A stretch of 64,000 nucleotides of DNA from contig NZ_VIWU01000001.1 in NCBI RefSeq assembly GCF_007994075.1, positions 7,626,001 to 7,690,000 of the forward strand, given 5' to 3'. Shown piece by piece: positions 43,556-51,348 of the stretch (its first letter is position 1; each line of letters begins with the position of its first letter). The translations under genes were made by a program, and so were the position numbers. This DNA comes from Pseudonocardia hierapolitana (GTDB lineage: Bacteria > Actinomycetota > Actinomycetes > Mycobacteriales > Pseudonocardiaceae). The notes under the pieces are model-generated. The model was given only the letters and a program-made list of their open reading frames with translations. It did not search any database and was not told the DNA's origin.

Positions 43556-44794
43556 ATGAAGGTCGCCATGGTCTCCGAGCACGCGAGCCCGCTCGCAGCC
43601 CTCGGCGGAGCCGATGCCGGCGGGCAGAACGTGCACGTGCTCGAGCTCAGTTCCGCGCTCGCCGACATGGGCCACCAGGTCACGGTGTGGACCCGCCGCG
43701 ACGACGACGCGCTCCCCGACACCGTCCCGGCGCGACCCGGCGTCGTCATCCGCCACGTGGACGCCGGACCGGCGCGACCCGTACCCAAGGACGAGCTGGT
43801 GCCGTACCTGCCGGCGTTCACACGGGCGCTGGAGGACGCGTGGTCCGCCGATCCGCCCGACGTCGTGCACGGTCACTTCTGGATGTCCGGCATGGTCGCG
43901 CTCGCGGCCGCCGCGGGCCGCATCCCGGTGGTGCAGACCTTCCACGCGCTGGGCAGCGTGAAGCGTCGCCACCAGGGCACCGACGACACGAGCCCCGACG
44001 GCCGGGTCCGCGCCGAGCTCGCCGTGGCCCGCCAGGTCGACCGTGTGCTCGCCACCTGCACCGACGAGGTGTTCGAGCTGGCCCGGATGGGCGCGCCGCG
44101 CCGCCGGATGACGGTCGTCCCGTGCGGGGTCGACACCACGACGTTCACACCCGACGGTCCGGCCGCCCCGCGCGGGGACCGGCCGCGGCTGGTGTCGCTG
44201 GGCCGCCTCGTGCGCCGCAAGGGCGTGGACGAGGTGATCGAGGCGATGCGCAGGCTGCCGGCCGCCGAGCTCGTCATCGCCGGTGGCGAGGGCCCAGGAG
44301 ATGACGGCAGGGGCGATCCGGACGTCGCCCGGCTGCGCGAGTGCGCCCGGCGGGCGGGGGTGGCCGACCGCGTCCACTTCACCGGACCCATGGCCCGAAC
44401 CGACGTGCCCGCGCTGCTGCGCTCGGCCGACGCCGTGGTGTGCGTGCCCTGGTACGAGCCGTTCGGCATCGTGCCGCTGGAAGCGATGGCGTGCGGGCGA
44501 CCGGTGGTGGCCAGTGCCGTCGGCGGGATCCAGGACACCGTCGTCGACCAGGTCACCGGGCTGCTCGTGCCCCCGCGCCGGCCCGACGCCCTCGCCACGG
44601 CCCTGCGGGACCTGCTCGCCTCCCCGACCATGGGCGCCGCGTACGGCATCGCGGGCCGCGACCGTGTCCTCGCCCGTTACGACTGGGAACGGGTGGCCGC
44701 CGCCACCGCGCAGGTGTACGACGACGTCCTCGCCACCCGCCGCAGGCGTGATCCGCTGGCGGCCGTTTCCGAGACCGCCGGAGTACAGCGATGA
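43556..44794 (+). CDS. Glycosyltransferase, family 4
   Basis: The 412-residue GT-B enzyme starts at ATG 43556 behind AAGGAG. N-terminal ALGGADAGGQNVHVLELSSALADMGHQVTVWTRR and PDVVHGHFWMSGMVA form the acceptor domain; the C-terminal domain holds LVSLGRLVRRKGVDEVIEAM and VPWYEPFGIVPLEAMACGRPVVASAVGGI, with the E-x7-E motif (EPFGIVPLE) and nucleotide-sugar contacts. It resembles MshA-like and sucrose/phosphate-type GT4 enzymes, but its acceptor is not known. Its stop overlaps the small ORF at 44791 (ATGA). It probably acts in the same glycan as the heptose genes that follow. Confidence 0.88.
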   Translation: MKVAMVSEHASPLAALGGADAGGQNVHVLELSSALADMGHQVTVWTRRDDDALPDTVPARPGVVIRHVDAGPARPVPKDELVPYLPAFTRALEDAWSADPPDVVHGHFWMSGMVALAAAAGRIPVVQTFHALGSVKRRHQGTDDTSPDGRVRAELAVARQVDRVLATCTDEVFELARMGAPRRRMTVVPCGVDTTTFTPDGPAAPRGDRPRLVSLGRLVRRKGVDEVIEAMRRLPAAELVIAGGEGPGDDGRGDPDVARLRECARRAGVADRVHFTGPMARTDVPALLRSADAVVCVPWYEPFGIVPLEAMACGRPVVASAVGGIQDTVVDQVTGLLVPPRRPDALATALRDLLASPTMGAAYGIAGRDRVLARYDWERVAAATAQVYDDVLATRRRRDPLAAVSETAGVQR

Positions 44795-44871
44795 GCGAGC
44801 TTGCGAGCGAATCAATGTCACAGCGCCGCGCGAAGCGCCCGGCCGAGCGCAGCGAGGTCGTGCGATGAGCG
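44788..44871. repeat. REP-like insertion flanked by 10-bp direct repeats
   Basis: GCGATGAGCG occurs at 44788-44797 and again at 44862-44871, 74 bases apart. Between them lies GAGCTTGCGAGCG and related sequence with GAGCG-type words, which looks like a short repetitive element placed between the GT4 stop and gmhA. Removing one repeat plus the insert would restore a direct ATGA overlap between the two genes. The duplicated 10-mer is what a target-site duplication would leave. Confidence 0.65.
44791..44868 (+). CDS. 25-codon ORF within the insertion, translationally coupling GT4 to gmhA
   Basis: The ORF starts with an ATG overlapping the GT4 stop (ATGA) and ends in a TGA overlapping the ATG of gmhA (ATGA). 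It encodes MSELASESMSQRRAKRPAER plus five more residues, a basic peptide with no family resemblance. Its likely role is to keep translational coupling across the inserted repeat, not to make a functional protein. Confidence 0.45.
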   Translation: MSELASESMSQRRAKRPAERSEVVR

Positions 44872-45536
44872 CCTCGACGTTCCCGCCCGCCTTCCCCGAG
44901 ACGTTCCCGGGTGCGATGCCGACGACCTCCCCGCTCCTGACCCGCCCCGGTGAGGTGTCGGGCGAGCTCGGCGCGCACGTCGACCGGCTCGCCGCCGCGC
45001 TGCCGGTCCTGCGCGCCGCGGCCCCGACGCTGGGCAACTGGGGCACCGATCTCGCCGGGCGCCTGCTCGCGGGCAGTCGCCTGCTCGCCGCGGGGAACGG
45101 GGGGAGCGCCGCGGAGGCCCAGCACCTCACGGCCGAGCTCGTCGGCCGGTTCGACGGGGAACGCTGCCCGCTGGCCGCGATCGCGCTGCACGCCGACACC
45201 TCGAGCGTCACCGCCATCGGCAACGACTACGGCTTCGAGGAGATCTACGCACGGCAGGTGCGGGCGCACGCCCGCCCGGGCGACGTGGTGCTGCTGCTGT
45301 CGACGAGCGGCCGCAGCCAGAACCTCCTCGCCGCGGCCGACGCGGCGGCCGGCGCAGGCGCCAACAGGTGGGCGATCACCGGGCCGGGACCGAACCCCCT
45401 CGCGGACGCCTGCGACCGGGCGGTGTGCCTGCCCGGCGACACCGCCACCGTGCAGGAGTGCCACCTCGCGGCCGTGCACATGCTGTGCCGGGCGGTCGAC
45501 GCCGCCGTCGCGGCCACGGTCGACTCGGCGGCCTAG
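44865..45536 (+). CDS. gmhA: Sedoheptulose-7-phosphate isomerase
   Basis: GmhA converts D-sedoheptulose 7-phosphate to D-glycero-D-manno-heptose 7-phosphate, the first step to ADP-heptose. The 223-residue SIS-domain protein has AAGNGGSAAEAQHLTAELVGRF, the classic GmhA phosphosugar loop, TSSVTAIGNDYGFEEIYARQV, and LLLSTSGRSQNLL as the second SIS loop; the Glu/His catalytic pair is represented in AAEAQHLTAE and in QECHLAAVHMLC. About 45 residues precede the core, longer than in E. coli. ATG 44865 overlaps the small ORF stop. A hairpin terminator follows the stop, so this block ends here; the next heptose genes lie at 49709. Confidence 0.92.
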   Translation: MSASTFPPAFPETFPGAMPTTSPLLTRPGEVSGELGAHVDRLAAALPVLRAAAPTLGNWGTDLAGRLLAGSRLLAAGNGGSAAEAQHLTAELVGRFDGERCPLAAIALHADTSSVTAIGNDYGFEEIYARQVRAHARPGDVVLLLSTSGRSQNLLAAADAAAGAGANRWAITGPGPNPLADACDRAVCLPGDTATVQECHLAAVHMLCRAVDAAVAATVDSAA

Positions 45537-45537
45537 C

Positions 45538-45565
45538 AGCGCCCCTCCCAGGTCTCAAGGGCGCT
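45538..45565. terminator. Hairpin after gmhA
   Basis: AGCGCCC at 45538-45544 pairs with GGGCGCT at 45559-45565 around a 14-base loop, directly after the gmhA stop. It could terminate the GT4-GT4-gmhA transcript. The rest of the 243-base gap up to the surE stop (45780) contains no recognised gene, though its base composition is less GC-rich than its surroundings. Confidence 0.55.
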
Positions 45566-45779
45566 ACGCGTCGCTTCGGATGGATCGTGCTCGCCGACGG
45601 GTCTGCGATCTGTCTGATTGGCACGCCACGGTTGCTGTGCCAGCAGCGGCGTGCTGCTCGGACCGATCACATGGGTGATCGCGGCGAGCGGCTCGTCTGT
45701 GCGGACGTGGGAGTTGACCAAGGGCGCGTGGTCGCTGGTCGATCTTCGACGGCGACCGGCTGCGCCGACCGGTGCGCTC

Positions 45780-46562
45780 CTAAGCCCGGACCCGCTCCGC
45801 GTGCGCCAGCCAGTCCGGCACCAAGCGGCCCTCGTCCTCAGCGACCGGGCGCAGGGCGGTCAGGGTCGGGTGCCCCGCGGCGAGGAGCGCCCCGTCGGTG
45901 CCCTCCTCGGGCTCGGTGCCGACCTCGACCTCCCCGAGCCGCAACCCGTCGGGGCCGACCTCGTCGACGCGGGCCTGCACGGCACCGAACGTGGCGAGCC
46001 GCGCGTGCCGCAGCTTGCGGTGCGCCTCGGCGGGCCGGTCGGGCACGTTCAGCGACAGCGACGTGCCCGGCGGCGCGTCGAGCAGGAGGTCCAGCACGCG
46101 CGGGAAGAGGTCGTCGGCGGCGTCCCAGCGGCGCTCCCCGGTGGGGTGCAGCGCGACGTCGAGGCTCACCGCGAGCCCGCGCACGTCGTGCACGGCGGCG
46201 GTGAGGATCGCGCCCACGGTGCCGGAGTGGAGCACCGCGCGCCCGACGTTGGCGCCGTGGTTGATGCCCGACAGCACGAGGTCGGGCGCCGGGTCCAGCC
46301 AGCCGGTCAGTGCGGCGACGACGATGTGGCCCGGCTGCGCCCGCACCGCCCACGCCGGCACGTCCGGGTGGTCGGGCAGCTCGCGGCGCTCCACGATGGT
46401 GCGGCCCTCCTCGCGGACCGCCGTGATCGCGGCGCTCGCGCCGCTGGACTGCGTGGCGGGGGCGGCCACCACGACGTCGAGCCCGGCCGCCACGGCCAGC
46501 CGCGTCAGCGCGGCGATGCCGGGGGAGTCGATGCCGTCGTCGTTCGTCACGAGGGCGCGCAC
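45780..46562 (-). CDS. surE: 5'/3'-nucleotidase SurE
   Basis: The 260-residue protein hydrolyses nucleoside monophosphates with a divalent metal. The N-terminus RALVTNDDGIDSPGI contains the paired metal-binding Asp residues, followed by the metal site VVVAAPATQSSGASAAIT (Ser/Asn-rich), LVLSGINHGANVG (Asn ligand) and GTVGAILTAAV. These are the four conserved SurE blocks. GTG 46562 is the start and lies three bases from the stop of the upstream PfkB-type kinase, so they form an operon. SurE may help clear nucleotides in stationary phase. Its place between the two heptose blocks seems accidental. Confidence 0.93.
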   Translation of the reverse strand: MRALVTNDDGIDSPGIAALTRLAVAAGLDVVVAAPATQSSGASAAITAVREEGRTIVERRELPDHPDVPAWAVRAQPGHIVVAALTGWLDPAPDLVLSGINHGANVGRAVLHSGTVGAILTAAVHDVRGLAVSLDVALHPTGERRWDAADDLFPRVLDLLLDAPPGTSLSLNVPDRPAEAHRKLRHARLATFGAVQARVDEVGPDGLRLGEVEVGTEPEEGTDGALLAAGHPTLTALRPVAEDEGRLVPDWLAHAERVRA

Positions 46563-46565
46563 TGC

Positions 46566-47495
46566 TCAGCCCTCCCACTCGATGAGTTCGACGCGCTCGG
46601 CGAGCGTGCGGACGGCCGCCTCGCCGCCGGTGCCGAGCCCGCGGCGGACGACGTTCAGCGCGCCGCACGCCGCACCGATCCGCAGCGCCTCGCGCACCGA
46701 GTCGCCGCGCACCAGCGACGCGACCACCCCCGCGGTCATCGAGTCGCCCGCCCCACGCGGCTCGGCGGCCTGCAGCGGGGGGACGTGGATCTCCAGGACG
46801 GCGTCGCCGCCCCCGGGGAGCGCGAGCGCGGGCTCTGCCGCCCGCGAGACGATCACGGTGTCGGCGCCGTCGGCGCGCAGCTGCTTCATCGCGGCCACCA
46901 GCACCGCGGGCTCGTCGCTGTCCGCGCGTCCGTCGGCGACGAGTTCCTCGTGGCTCACCTTGAGCACCGCCGGCTCACCTGCGAGCACCGCGTCGAGGCG
47001 TTCCCCGGCCAGGTCGGCGGCCACCCGGCAGCCGTTGGCGCCGAGGTCGGTCGCGAGCCGCCGGTAGAGCTCCGCCGGGATCACCTGGTCGGAGTTCGGG
47101 CCGGCGAGCACGGCCGTGCCGTGCCGGAGCCCCTCGGCCAGCACCAGCTCGTAGAGCGCGTCCTGTTCGTGGCGGTCCAGCGGCCCACCCGGTGCCTCGG
47201 CGATCGCCTCGCGGTCGCCGCCGCGGCGGTCGTGCACGTAGCCGCCGTTGCGGGCGCCGACGCGCACGGCGCGCAGCTCGACGCCTTCGCTCGGCAACAG
47301 GTGCTCGAGCACGTCACCGGCCTCACCGCCGAGCGCGGCGCACAGCACCACCGGCACGCCGAGCGACGAGATCATCCTTGCCTGCCACACCCCCTGCCCA
47401 CCGGGGTGGACGTGGATGTCCGGCTGGCCCGCCCGATCCTCGATCGTGACGGTGAGCAGCGGCGAGGGAGCGAAAAGGACGACAGCGGGTGGCAT
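46566..47495 (-). CDS. PfkB-family sugar kinase, 1-phosphofructokinase-like
   Basis: The 309-residue kinase has the PfkB N-terminal glycine motif HPGGQGVWQARMISSLG and the C-terminal anion-hole motif EPRGAGDSMTAGVV with the catalytic Asp. AGPNSDQVIPAELYRRL and VLKVSHEELVADG fit the 1-phosphofructokinase/tagatose-6-phosphate kinase group. It would phosphorylate a sugar phosphate. The exact substrate is unknown; the neighbouring surE suggests a general metabolic role. The heptose pathway has its own kinases, so involvement there is doubtful. The start is ATG 47495. Confidence 0.86.
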   Translation of the reverse strand: MPPAVVLFAPSPLLTVTIEDRAGQPDIHVHPGGQGVWQARMISSLGVPVVLCAALGGEAGDVLEHLLPSEGVELRAVRVGARNGGYVHDRRGGDREAIAEAPGGPLDRHEQDALYELVLAEGLRHGTAVLAGPNSDQVIPAELYRRLATDLGANGCRVAADLAGERLDAVLAGEPAVLKVSHEELVADGRADSDEPAVLVAAMKQLRADGADTVIVSRAAEPALALPGGGDAVLEIHVPPLQAAEPRGAGDSMTAGVVASLVRGDSVREALRIGAACGALNVVRRGLGTGGEAAVRTLAERVELIEWEG

Positions 47496-47524
47496 GCCCG
47501 ATCCGTACCCGGTGCCCGGTGGGG

Positions 47525-47752
47525 CTAGTCGCGGCCTGCCGGGGACTCGGTGGGCCGCGGCGCGTCCGGGGCGTCGTCGCCCGCGGTGTCGTCCTCCTCC
47601 GGATCGGGCGGGAGCTTGCGGTGGGGCCGGTCCTCGGTGTCCGGGCGGATCGCGTCGGGCTCGTCGCGGCGGCCGATCGACGGACGCGCTGACTCGACGG
47701 GATCGTGCTCGACGGGATCGTGCTCGGTGGGGTCCTGCTCGTGCTCGGTCAT
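47525..47752 (-). CDS. Small acidic hypothetical protein
   Basis: The 75-residue Asp/Glu/Pro-rich protein starts at ATG 47752 and contains a near-duplicated EHDPVEHDPVE encoded by 15-base direct repeats. No domain is recognised and it looks disordered. A clear Shine-Dalgarno sequence is lacking. It sits between fhs and the PfkB-type kinase on the same strand, with short gaps, so co-transcription is possible. It could also be a non-functional ORF. Confidence 0.45.
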   Translation of the reverse strand: MTEHEQDPTEHDPVEHDPVESARPSIGRRDEPDAIRPDTEDRPHRKLPPDPEEDDTAGDDAPDAPRPTESPAGRD

Positions 47753-47796
47753 GGCCGTGGGTACCCGGACGGGGCCCGGCGCACCGGCAGGTCCCT

Positions 47797-49497
47797 TCAG
47801 GAGAGGTTCACGATCTCGCCGTTCGCGTCCAGGTCGATGCGGTGCGCCGCGGGGTTGGCGCCCAGGCCCGGCATGGTCCGCATGTCGCCGCAGATCGGGT
47901 AGATGAACCCGGCGCCCACCGACGCGCGCACCTCCCGCACCGGCAGCCGCCAGCCCGTGGGTGCGCCCTTCAGCGACGCGTCCGAGGAGATCGACAGGTG
48001 CGTCTTCGCGATGCAGACGGGCAGGTTGCCGAAGCCGTTGCGCTCGTAGGAGTCGAGCTGGCGCGCCGCGACGAGGTCGTAGTCGACGCCGTCGGCGCCG
48101 TACACCTCGCGCGCAACGGTCTCGATCTTCTCCCGCAGGGGCGCCTCGTCGGGGTACAGGAACCGGAAGTGCGACGGTTCCTCGGCGGCCTCGGCCACGG
48201 CGCGGGCCAGCTCGACCGCGCCGCGACCGCCGTCGGCGAAGTGCGTGCAGACCGCAGATCGGGCGCCCACCGCCTCGGCGATCTCGGCGATCGCGGCGTG
48301 CTCGCTCGGGTGGTCGCCGGGGAAGGCGTTGATCGCGACGACGGGGGAGACCCCGTGCAGCCGGATGTTCTCGATCTGCTTGCGCAGGTTCGCGCCGCCT
48401 GCGTGCACCTCGTCCGGGTTCTCGGCGAGCATCGCCTCCGGCAGCGGCTTGCCCGCGATGACGCGGTGCCGCCCGGAGTGGGCCTTGAGCGCACGCACGG
48501 TGGTGACGACGACGGCGGCGTCGGGCCGCAGCCCCGACGCCCGGCACTTGATGTTGAAGAACCGCTCAGCGCCCATGTCGGCGCCGAAGCCGGCCTCGGT
48601 GATGAGGAAGTCGCCCGCGTGGATGCCGATCAGGTCGGCGACCACCGAGGAGTTGCCGTGCGCGATGTTGCCGAACGGGCCTGCGTGCACCAGGACGGGG
48701 GTGTTCTCGAGGGTCTGCAGCAGGTTGGGCCGCAGGGCGTCGCGCATGATCACGGCCATCGCGCCCGCCCCGCCGATGTCCTCCGCGGTGACCGGCTTGC
48801 CGGCGCCGGTGTAGGCCACGACGATCCGCCCGAGCCGCTCCCGCAGCTCCGGCACGGACCGGGCCAACGCGAAGATCGCCATCACCTCGGAGGCGGCGGT
48901 GATGTCGAAGCCGGTCTGGCGGGGCACCCCGTCGCCCTTCGACCCGAGCCCGACCACGATGTTGCGCAGCACCCGGTCGTTCACGTCGAGGACCCTGCGC
49001 CAGGTGATGTTGTGCTGGTCGATGCCGAGCCCGTTGCCCTGGAACAGGTGGTTGTCCAGGATCGCCGACAGCATGTTGTGCGCCTCGGTGACGGCGTGGA
49101 AGTCGCCGGTGAGGTGCAGGTTGAGCGTCTCCATCGGCACCACCTGCGAGTAGCCGCCGCCCGCCGCGCCGCCCTTGATGCCGAACGTCGGGCCCATCGA
49201 CGGCTGCCGGATCGCCACCGTGGCGCTGCGGCCGATGTGCCGCATCGCCTGGCCCAGCCCCACGGTGGTGGTGGTCTTGCCCTCGCCGAGCGGGGTCGGG
49301 GTGATCGCGGAGACCACCACGTACTTGGCCCGCGGCCGGTCGGCCAGCTCGTCGATCGCGGCGAGCTCGATCTTCGCGACCTCCCGGCCGTACGGGGTGA
49401 CCAGGTGCGGCCCGATCCCCATCGCGGCCGCGACGTCGACCAGCGGCCGCAGCGTCGCACCCTTCGCGATCGCCAGATCGGACGGGAATGCCCCCAT
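47797..49497 (-). CDS. fhs: Formate-tetrahydrofolate ligase
   Basis: The 566-residue enzyme makes 10-formyl-THF from formate, THF and ATP. The ATP-binding loop TPLGEGKTTTTVGL is clear, as are IRQPSMGPTFGIKGGAAGGGYSQVVPMETLNLHLTGD (in parts) and the conserved ITEAGFGADMGAERFFNIKCR; VVATVRALK appears here as VVTTVRALK. The C-terminus ends GDMRTMPGLGANPAAHRIDLD. The length is typical. GAGGGGG precedes the ATG. It supplies one-carbon units and is divergent from the second heptose block, with 211 bases between the starts. Confidence 0.96.
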   Translation of the reverse strand: MGAFPSDLAIAKGATLRPLVDVAAAMGIGPHLVTPYGREVAKIELAAIDELADRPRAKYVVVSAITPTPLGEGKTTTTVGLGQAMRHIGRSATVAIRQPSMGPTFGIKGGAAGGGYSQVVPMETLNLHLTGDFHAVTEAHNMLSAILDNHLFQGNGLGIDQHNITWRRVLDVNDRVLRNIVVGLGSKGDGVPRQTGFDITAASEVMAIFALARSVPELRERLGRIVVAYTGAGKPVTAEDIGGAGAMAVIMRDALRPNLLQTLENTPVLVHAGPFGNIAHGNSSVVADLIGIHAGDFLITEAGFGADMGAERFFNIKCRASGLRPDAAVVVTTVRALKAHSGRHRVIAGKPLPEAMLAENPDEVHAGGANLRKQIENIRLHGVSPVVAINAFPGDHPSEHAAIAEIAEAVGARSAVCTHFADGGRGAVELARAVAEAAEEPSHFRFLYPDEAPLREKIETVAREVYGADGVDYDLVAARQLDSYERNGFGNLPVCIAKTHLSISSDASLKGAPTGWRLPVREVRASVGAGFIYPICGDMRTMPGLGANPAAHRIDLDANGEIVNLS

Positions 49498-49632
49498 CGC
49501 GCCCCCTCACCGCTCGTGGCCCCGTGCGGGGCCGCTGCTACCCCCTGCGGCTCACCGTATCCGCCCCGGTGGCCTCGATCACAGGAGAGGCCGGGGACGG
49601 GCGCCGTGTCCAGGGGACTTCCGGCTACTGAA

Positions 49633-49704
49633 AGTAGTAGTGACAGCGCTGAGTAGTAGTGCGAGCCGAGGCGGTTTACCGGCGGCGGCCTCGGACAGTA
49701 CTTC
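49633..49704 (+). promoter_or_regulatory. Direct repeats and probable promoter of the second heptose block
   Basis: AGTAGTAGTG occurs at 49633-49642 and 49652-49661, 19 bases apart, in a stretch that is unusually AT-rich for this genome. Just downstream, TTTACC (49675-49680) and TACTTC (49699-49704) are spaced 18 bases, and the GTG of gmhB at 49709 is five bases further, with no Shine-Dalgarno site. This fits a leaderless promoter with an upstream repeat that a regulator could bind. Confidence 0.4.
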
Positions 49705-49708
49705 CTCC

Positions 49709-50284
49709 GTGATCGTTGGCCGCACGACCGGGCACACCGCGACCGGGCCCGACGGGCTCGGGCGCTGTGCCCCGGAGGCCGTCCTGTTCGACCGGGACGG
49801 CACCCTCGTCGTCGACGTGCCGTACAACGGCGACCCCGCGCTGGTGCGGCCGATGCCCGGGGCGCGCGAGGCGCTGCGCCTGCTGCGGGAGGCCCGGATC
49901 CGGGTCGGCGTCGTCACCAACCAGTCCGGCATCGCCCGCGGGCTCGTCACCGCGGAGCAGGCCGAGCGGGTCAACCGGCGGGTCGAGGAGCTGCTCGGCC
50001 CGTTCGCCGTCTGGCAGGTCTGCCCGCACGGGCCTGGGGACGGCTGCGCGTGCCGCAAGCCCCGGCCGGGGATGGTGCTGGCCGCGGCCCACAGCCTCGG
50101 CGTCGCGCCGGAGCGGGTTGCCCTGGTCGGCGACATCGGCGCCGACGTCGAGGCCGCCACCGCGGCGGGGGCGACGGCGGTGCTCGTGCCCACGCCCGTG
50201 ACCCGACGGGAGGAGGTCGCCGCCGCGCCCACGGTGCGGCCCGACCTCCTGTCCGCCGTGCGCCACCTGCTGGAGGCCCGATGA
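49709..50284 (+). CDS. gmhB: D,D-heptose 1,7-bisphosphate phosphatase
   Basis: GmhB removes the 7-phosphate from D-glycero-D-manno-heptose 1,7-bisphosphate. The 191-residue HAD-superfamily protein has AVLFDRDGTLVVDVPYNGDPALVRPMPGAREAL (in parts) with the nucleophile Asp of DRDGT, the TNQSGIARG loop, a zinc-type site CPHGPGDGCACRKPRPGM and the metal-binding VGDIGADVEAA. These match GmhB and its HisB-type relatives. The GTG start at 49709 sits at leaderless distance from a promoter. Its stop overlaps the ATG of the first GT9 gene (ATGA), starting a chain of overlapping genes that ends at 56551. Confidence 0.9.
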   Translation: MIVGRTTGHTATGPDGLGRCAPEAVLFDRDGTLVVDVPYNGDPALVRPMPGAREALRLLREARIRVGVVTNQSGIARGLVTAEQAERVNRRVEELLGPFAVWQVCPHGPGDGCACRKPRPGMVLAAAHSLGVAPERVALVGDIGADVEAATAAGATAVLVPTPVTRREEVAAAPTVRPDLLSAVRHLLEAR

Positions 50285-51348
50285 CGCGCCGCGTTCTCGT
50301 GGTCCGCCTCGACGGCGCGGGCGACGTCGTGCTCGCCGGGCCCGCGGTGCGCGCGGCCGCCGCGGCGCCGGGCGCCGAGGTGACGTTGCTCTGCGGGCCG
50401 GACGGCGCGGCCGCGGGCGGGCTGCTGCCCGGCGTGCGCCGCGTCCTGGAGTGGGCGAGCCCGTGGGTCGTCGCCCCGGCGCCTCCCGTGTCGACGCCGG
50501 ATGTGGACGGCATCATCGCGAGGCTCGCGGCGCACGCGTTCGACGAGGCCGTCGTGCTCACCTCGTTCCACCAGTCGCCGCTGCCGACGGCGCTGCTGCT
50601 GAGGCTGGCCGGCATCCCCCGGATCACCGGGGCCTCGGTCGACTACCCGGGCTCGCTGCTCGACGTGCGACTGCGCCCCGGTGAGGATCTCCCCGAGGAC
50701 CTCCCCGAGCCCGAGCGGGCGCTCGCGATCGCCGCCGCCGCCGGGTTCGGCCTGCCTCCCGGTGACGACGGGCGGCTCGCCGTGCGCCGCCCGCCCGCGG
50801 TGGGCCCGCTGCTCGGGTCGCTGTCCGGGCGCCCCTACGCCGTCCTGCATCCCGGCGCGGCGGTGCCGGCGCGGCGCTGGCCCGCCGAGCACCACCGGCG
50901 CACGGCGCGGCTGCTCGCGCGGGCGGGGCTGCCCGTCGTCGTGACCGGCGGTACCGGCGAGCGGGAGCTCACGGCTGCGGTCGCCGGCGACACGGCGCTC
51001 GACCTGGGTGGGCGCACCGACCTCGCCCAGCTCACCGGCGTGCTCGCCGGGGCGGCGGTGCTCGTGGTCGGCAACACCGGCGCCGCGCACCTCGCGGCGG
51101 CCGTGGGGACGCCCGTCGTCTCGCTCTTCGCGCCCGTGGTGCCGGCCGTGCGATGGCGGCCCTACCGCGTGCCGCACGTGCTGCTCGGCGACCAGGACGC
51201 GCCGTGCCGCGGCTCCCGTGCCCGGATCTGCCCGGTACCGGGCCATCCGTGCCTCACCCGCATCGCCCCCGAGAGGGTCCTCTCCGCCGTGCGTCGCCTG
51301 GTGGCGATGCCGGTCCCGGTGGGGGACCCGCAGGAAGGATCGTCGTGA
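50281..51348 (+). CDS. Glycosyltransferase family 9 (heptosyltransferase-like), first copy
   Basis: The 355-residue GT-B protein begins VLVVRLDGAGDVVLAGPAVRAA, the GT9 N-terminus with the catalytic Asp region, and has YAVLHPGAAVPARRWP as the nucleotide-sugar site and VVGNTGAAHLAAAVGTPVVSLFAPVVP in the C-terminal domain. A Cys/His cluster, CRGSRARICPVPGHPCL, near the C-terminus recalls WaaF-type heptosyltransferases. Donor is presumably ADP-heptose made by the neighbouring enzymes. The ATG at 50281 overlaps the gmhB stop and its own stop overlaps the SDR start. Confidence 0.87.
   Translation: MTRRVLVVRLDGAGDVVLAGPAVRAAAAAPGAEVTLLCGPDGAAAGGLLPGVRRVLEWASPWVVAPAPPVSTPDVDGIIARLAAHAFDEAVVLTSFHQSPLPTALLLRLAGIPRITGASVDYPGSLLDVRLRPGEDLPEDLPEPERALAIAAAAGFGLPPGDDGRLAVRRPPAVGPLLGSLSGRPYAVLHPGAAVPARRWPAEHHRRTARLLARAGLPVVVTGGTGERELTAAVAGDTALDLGGRTDLAQLTGVLAGAAVLVVGNTGAAHLAAAVGTPVVSLFAPVVPAVRWRPYRVPHVLLGDQDAPCRGSRARICPVPGHPCLTRIAPERVLSAVRRLVAMPVPVGDPQEGSS

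Noticed and set aside
45537..45779. Small genes or a transposase remnant between gmhA and surE
   Set aside because: Short ORFs of about 60 codons exist on both strands, but none shows a family resemblance or a ribosome site.
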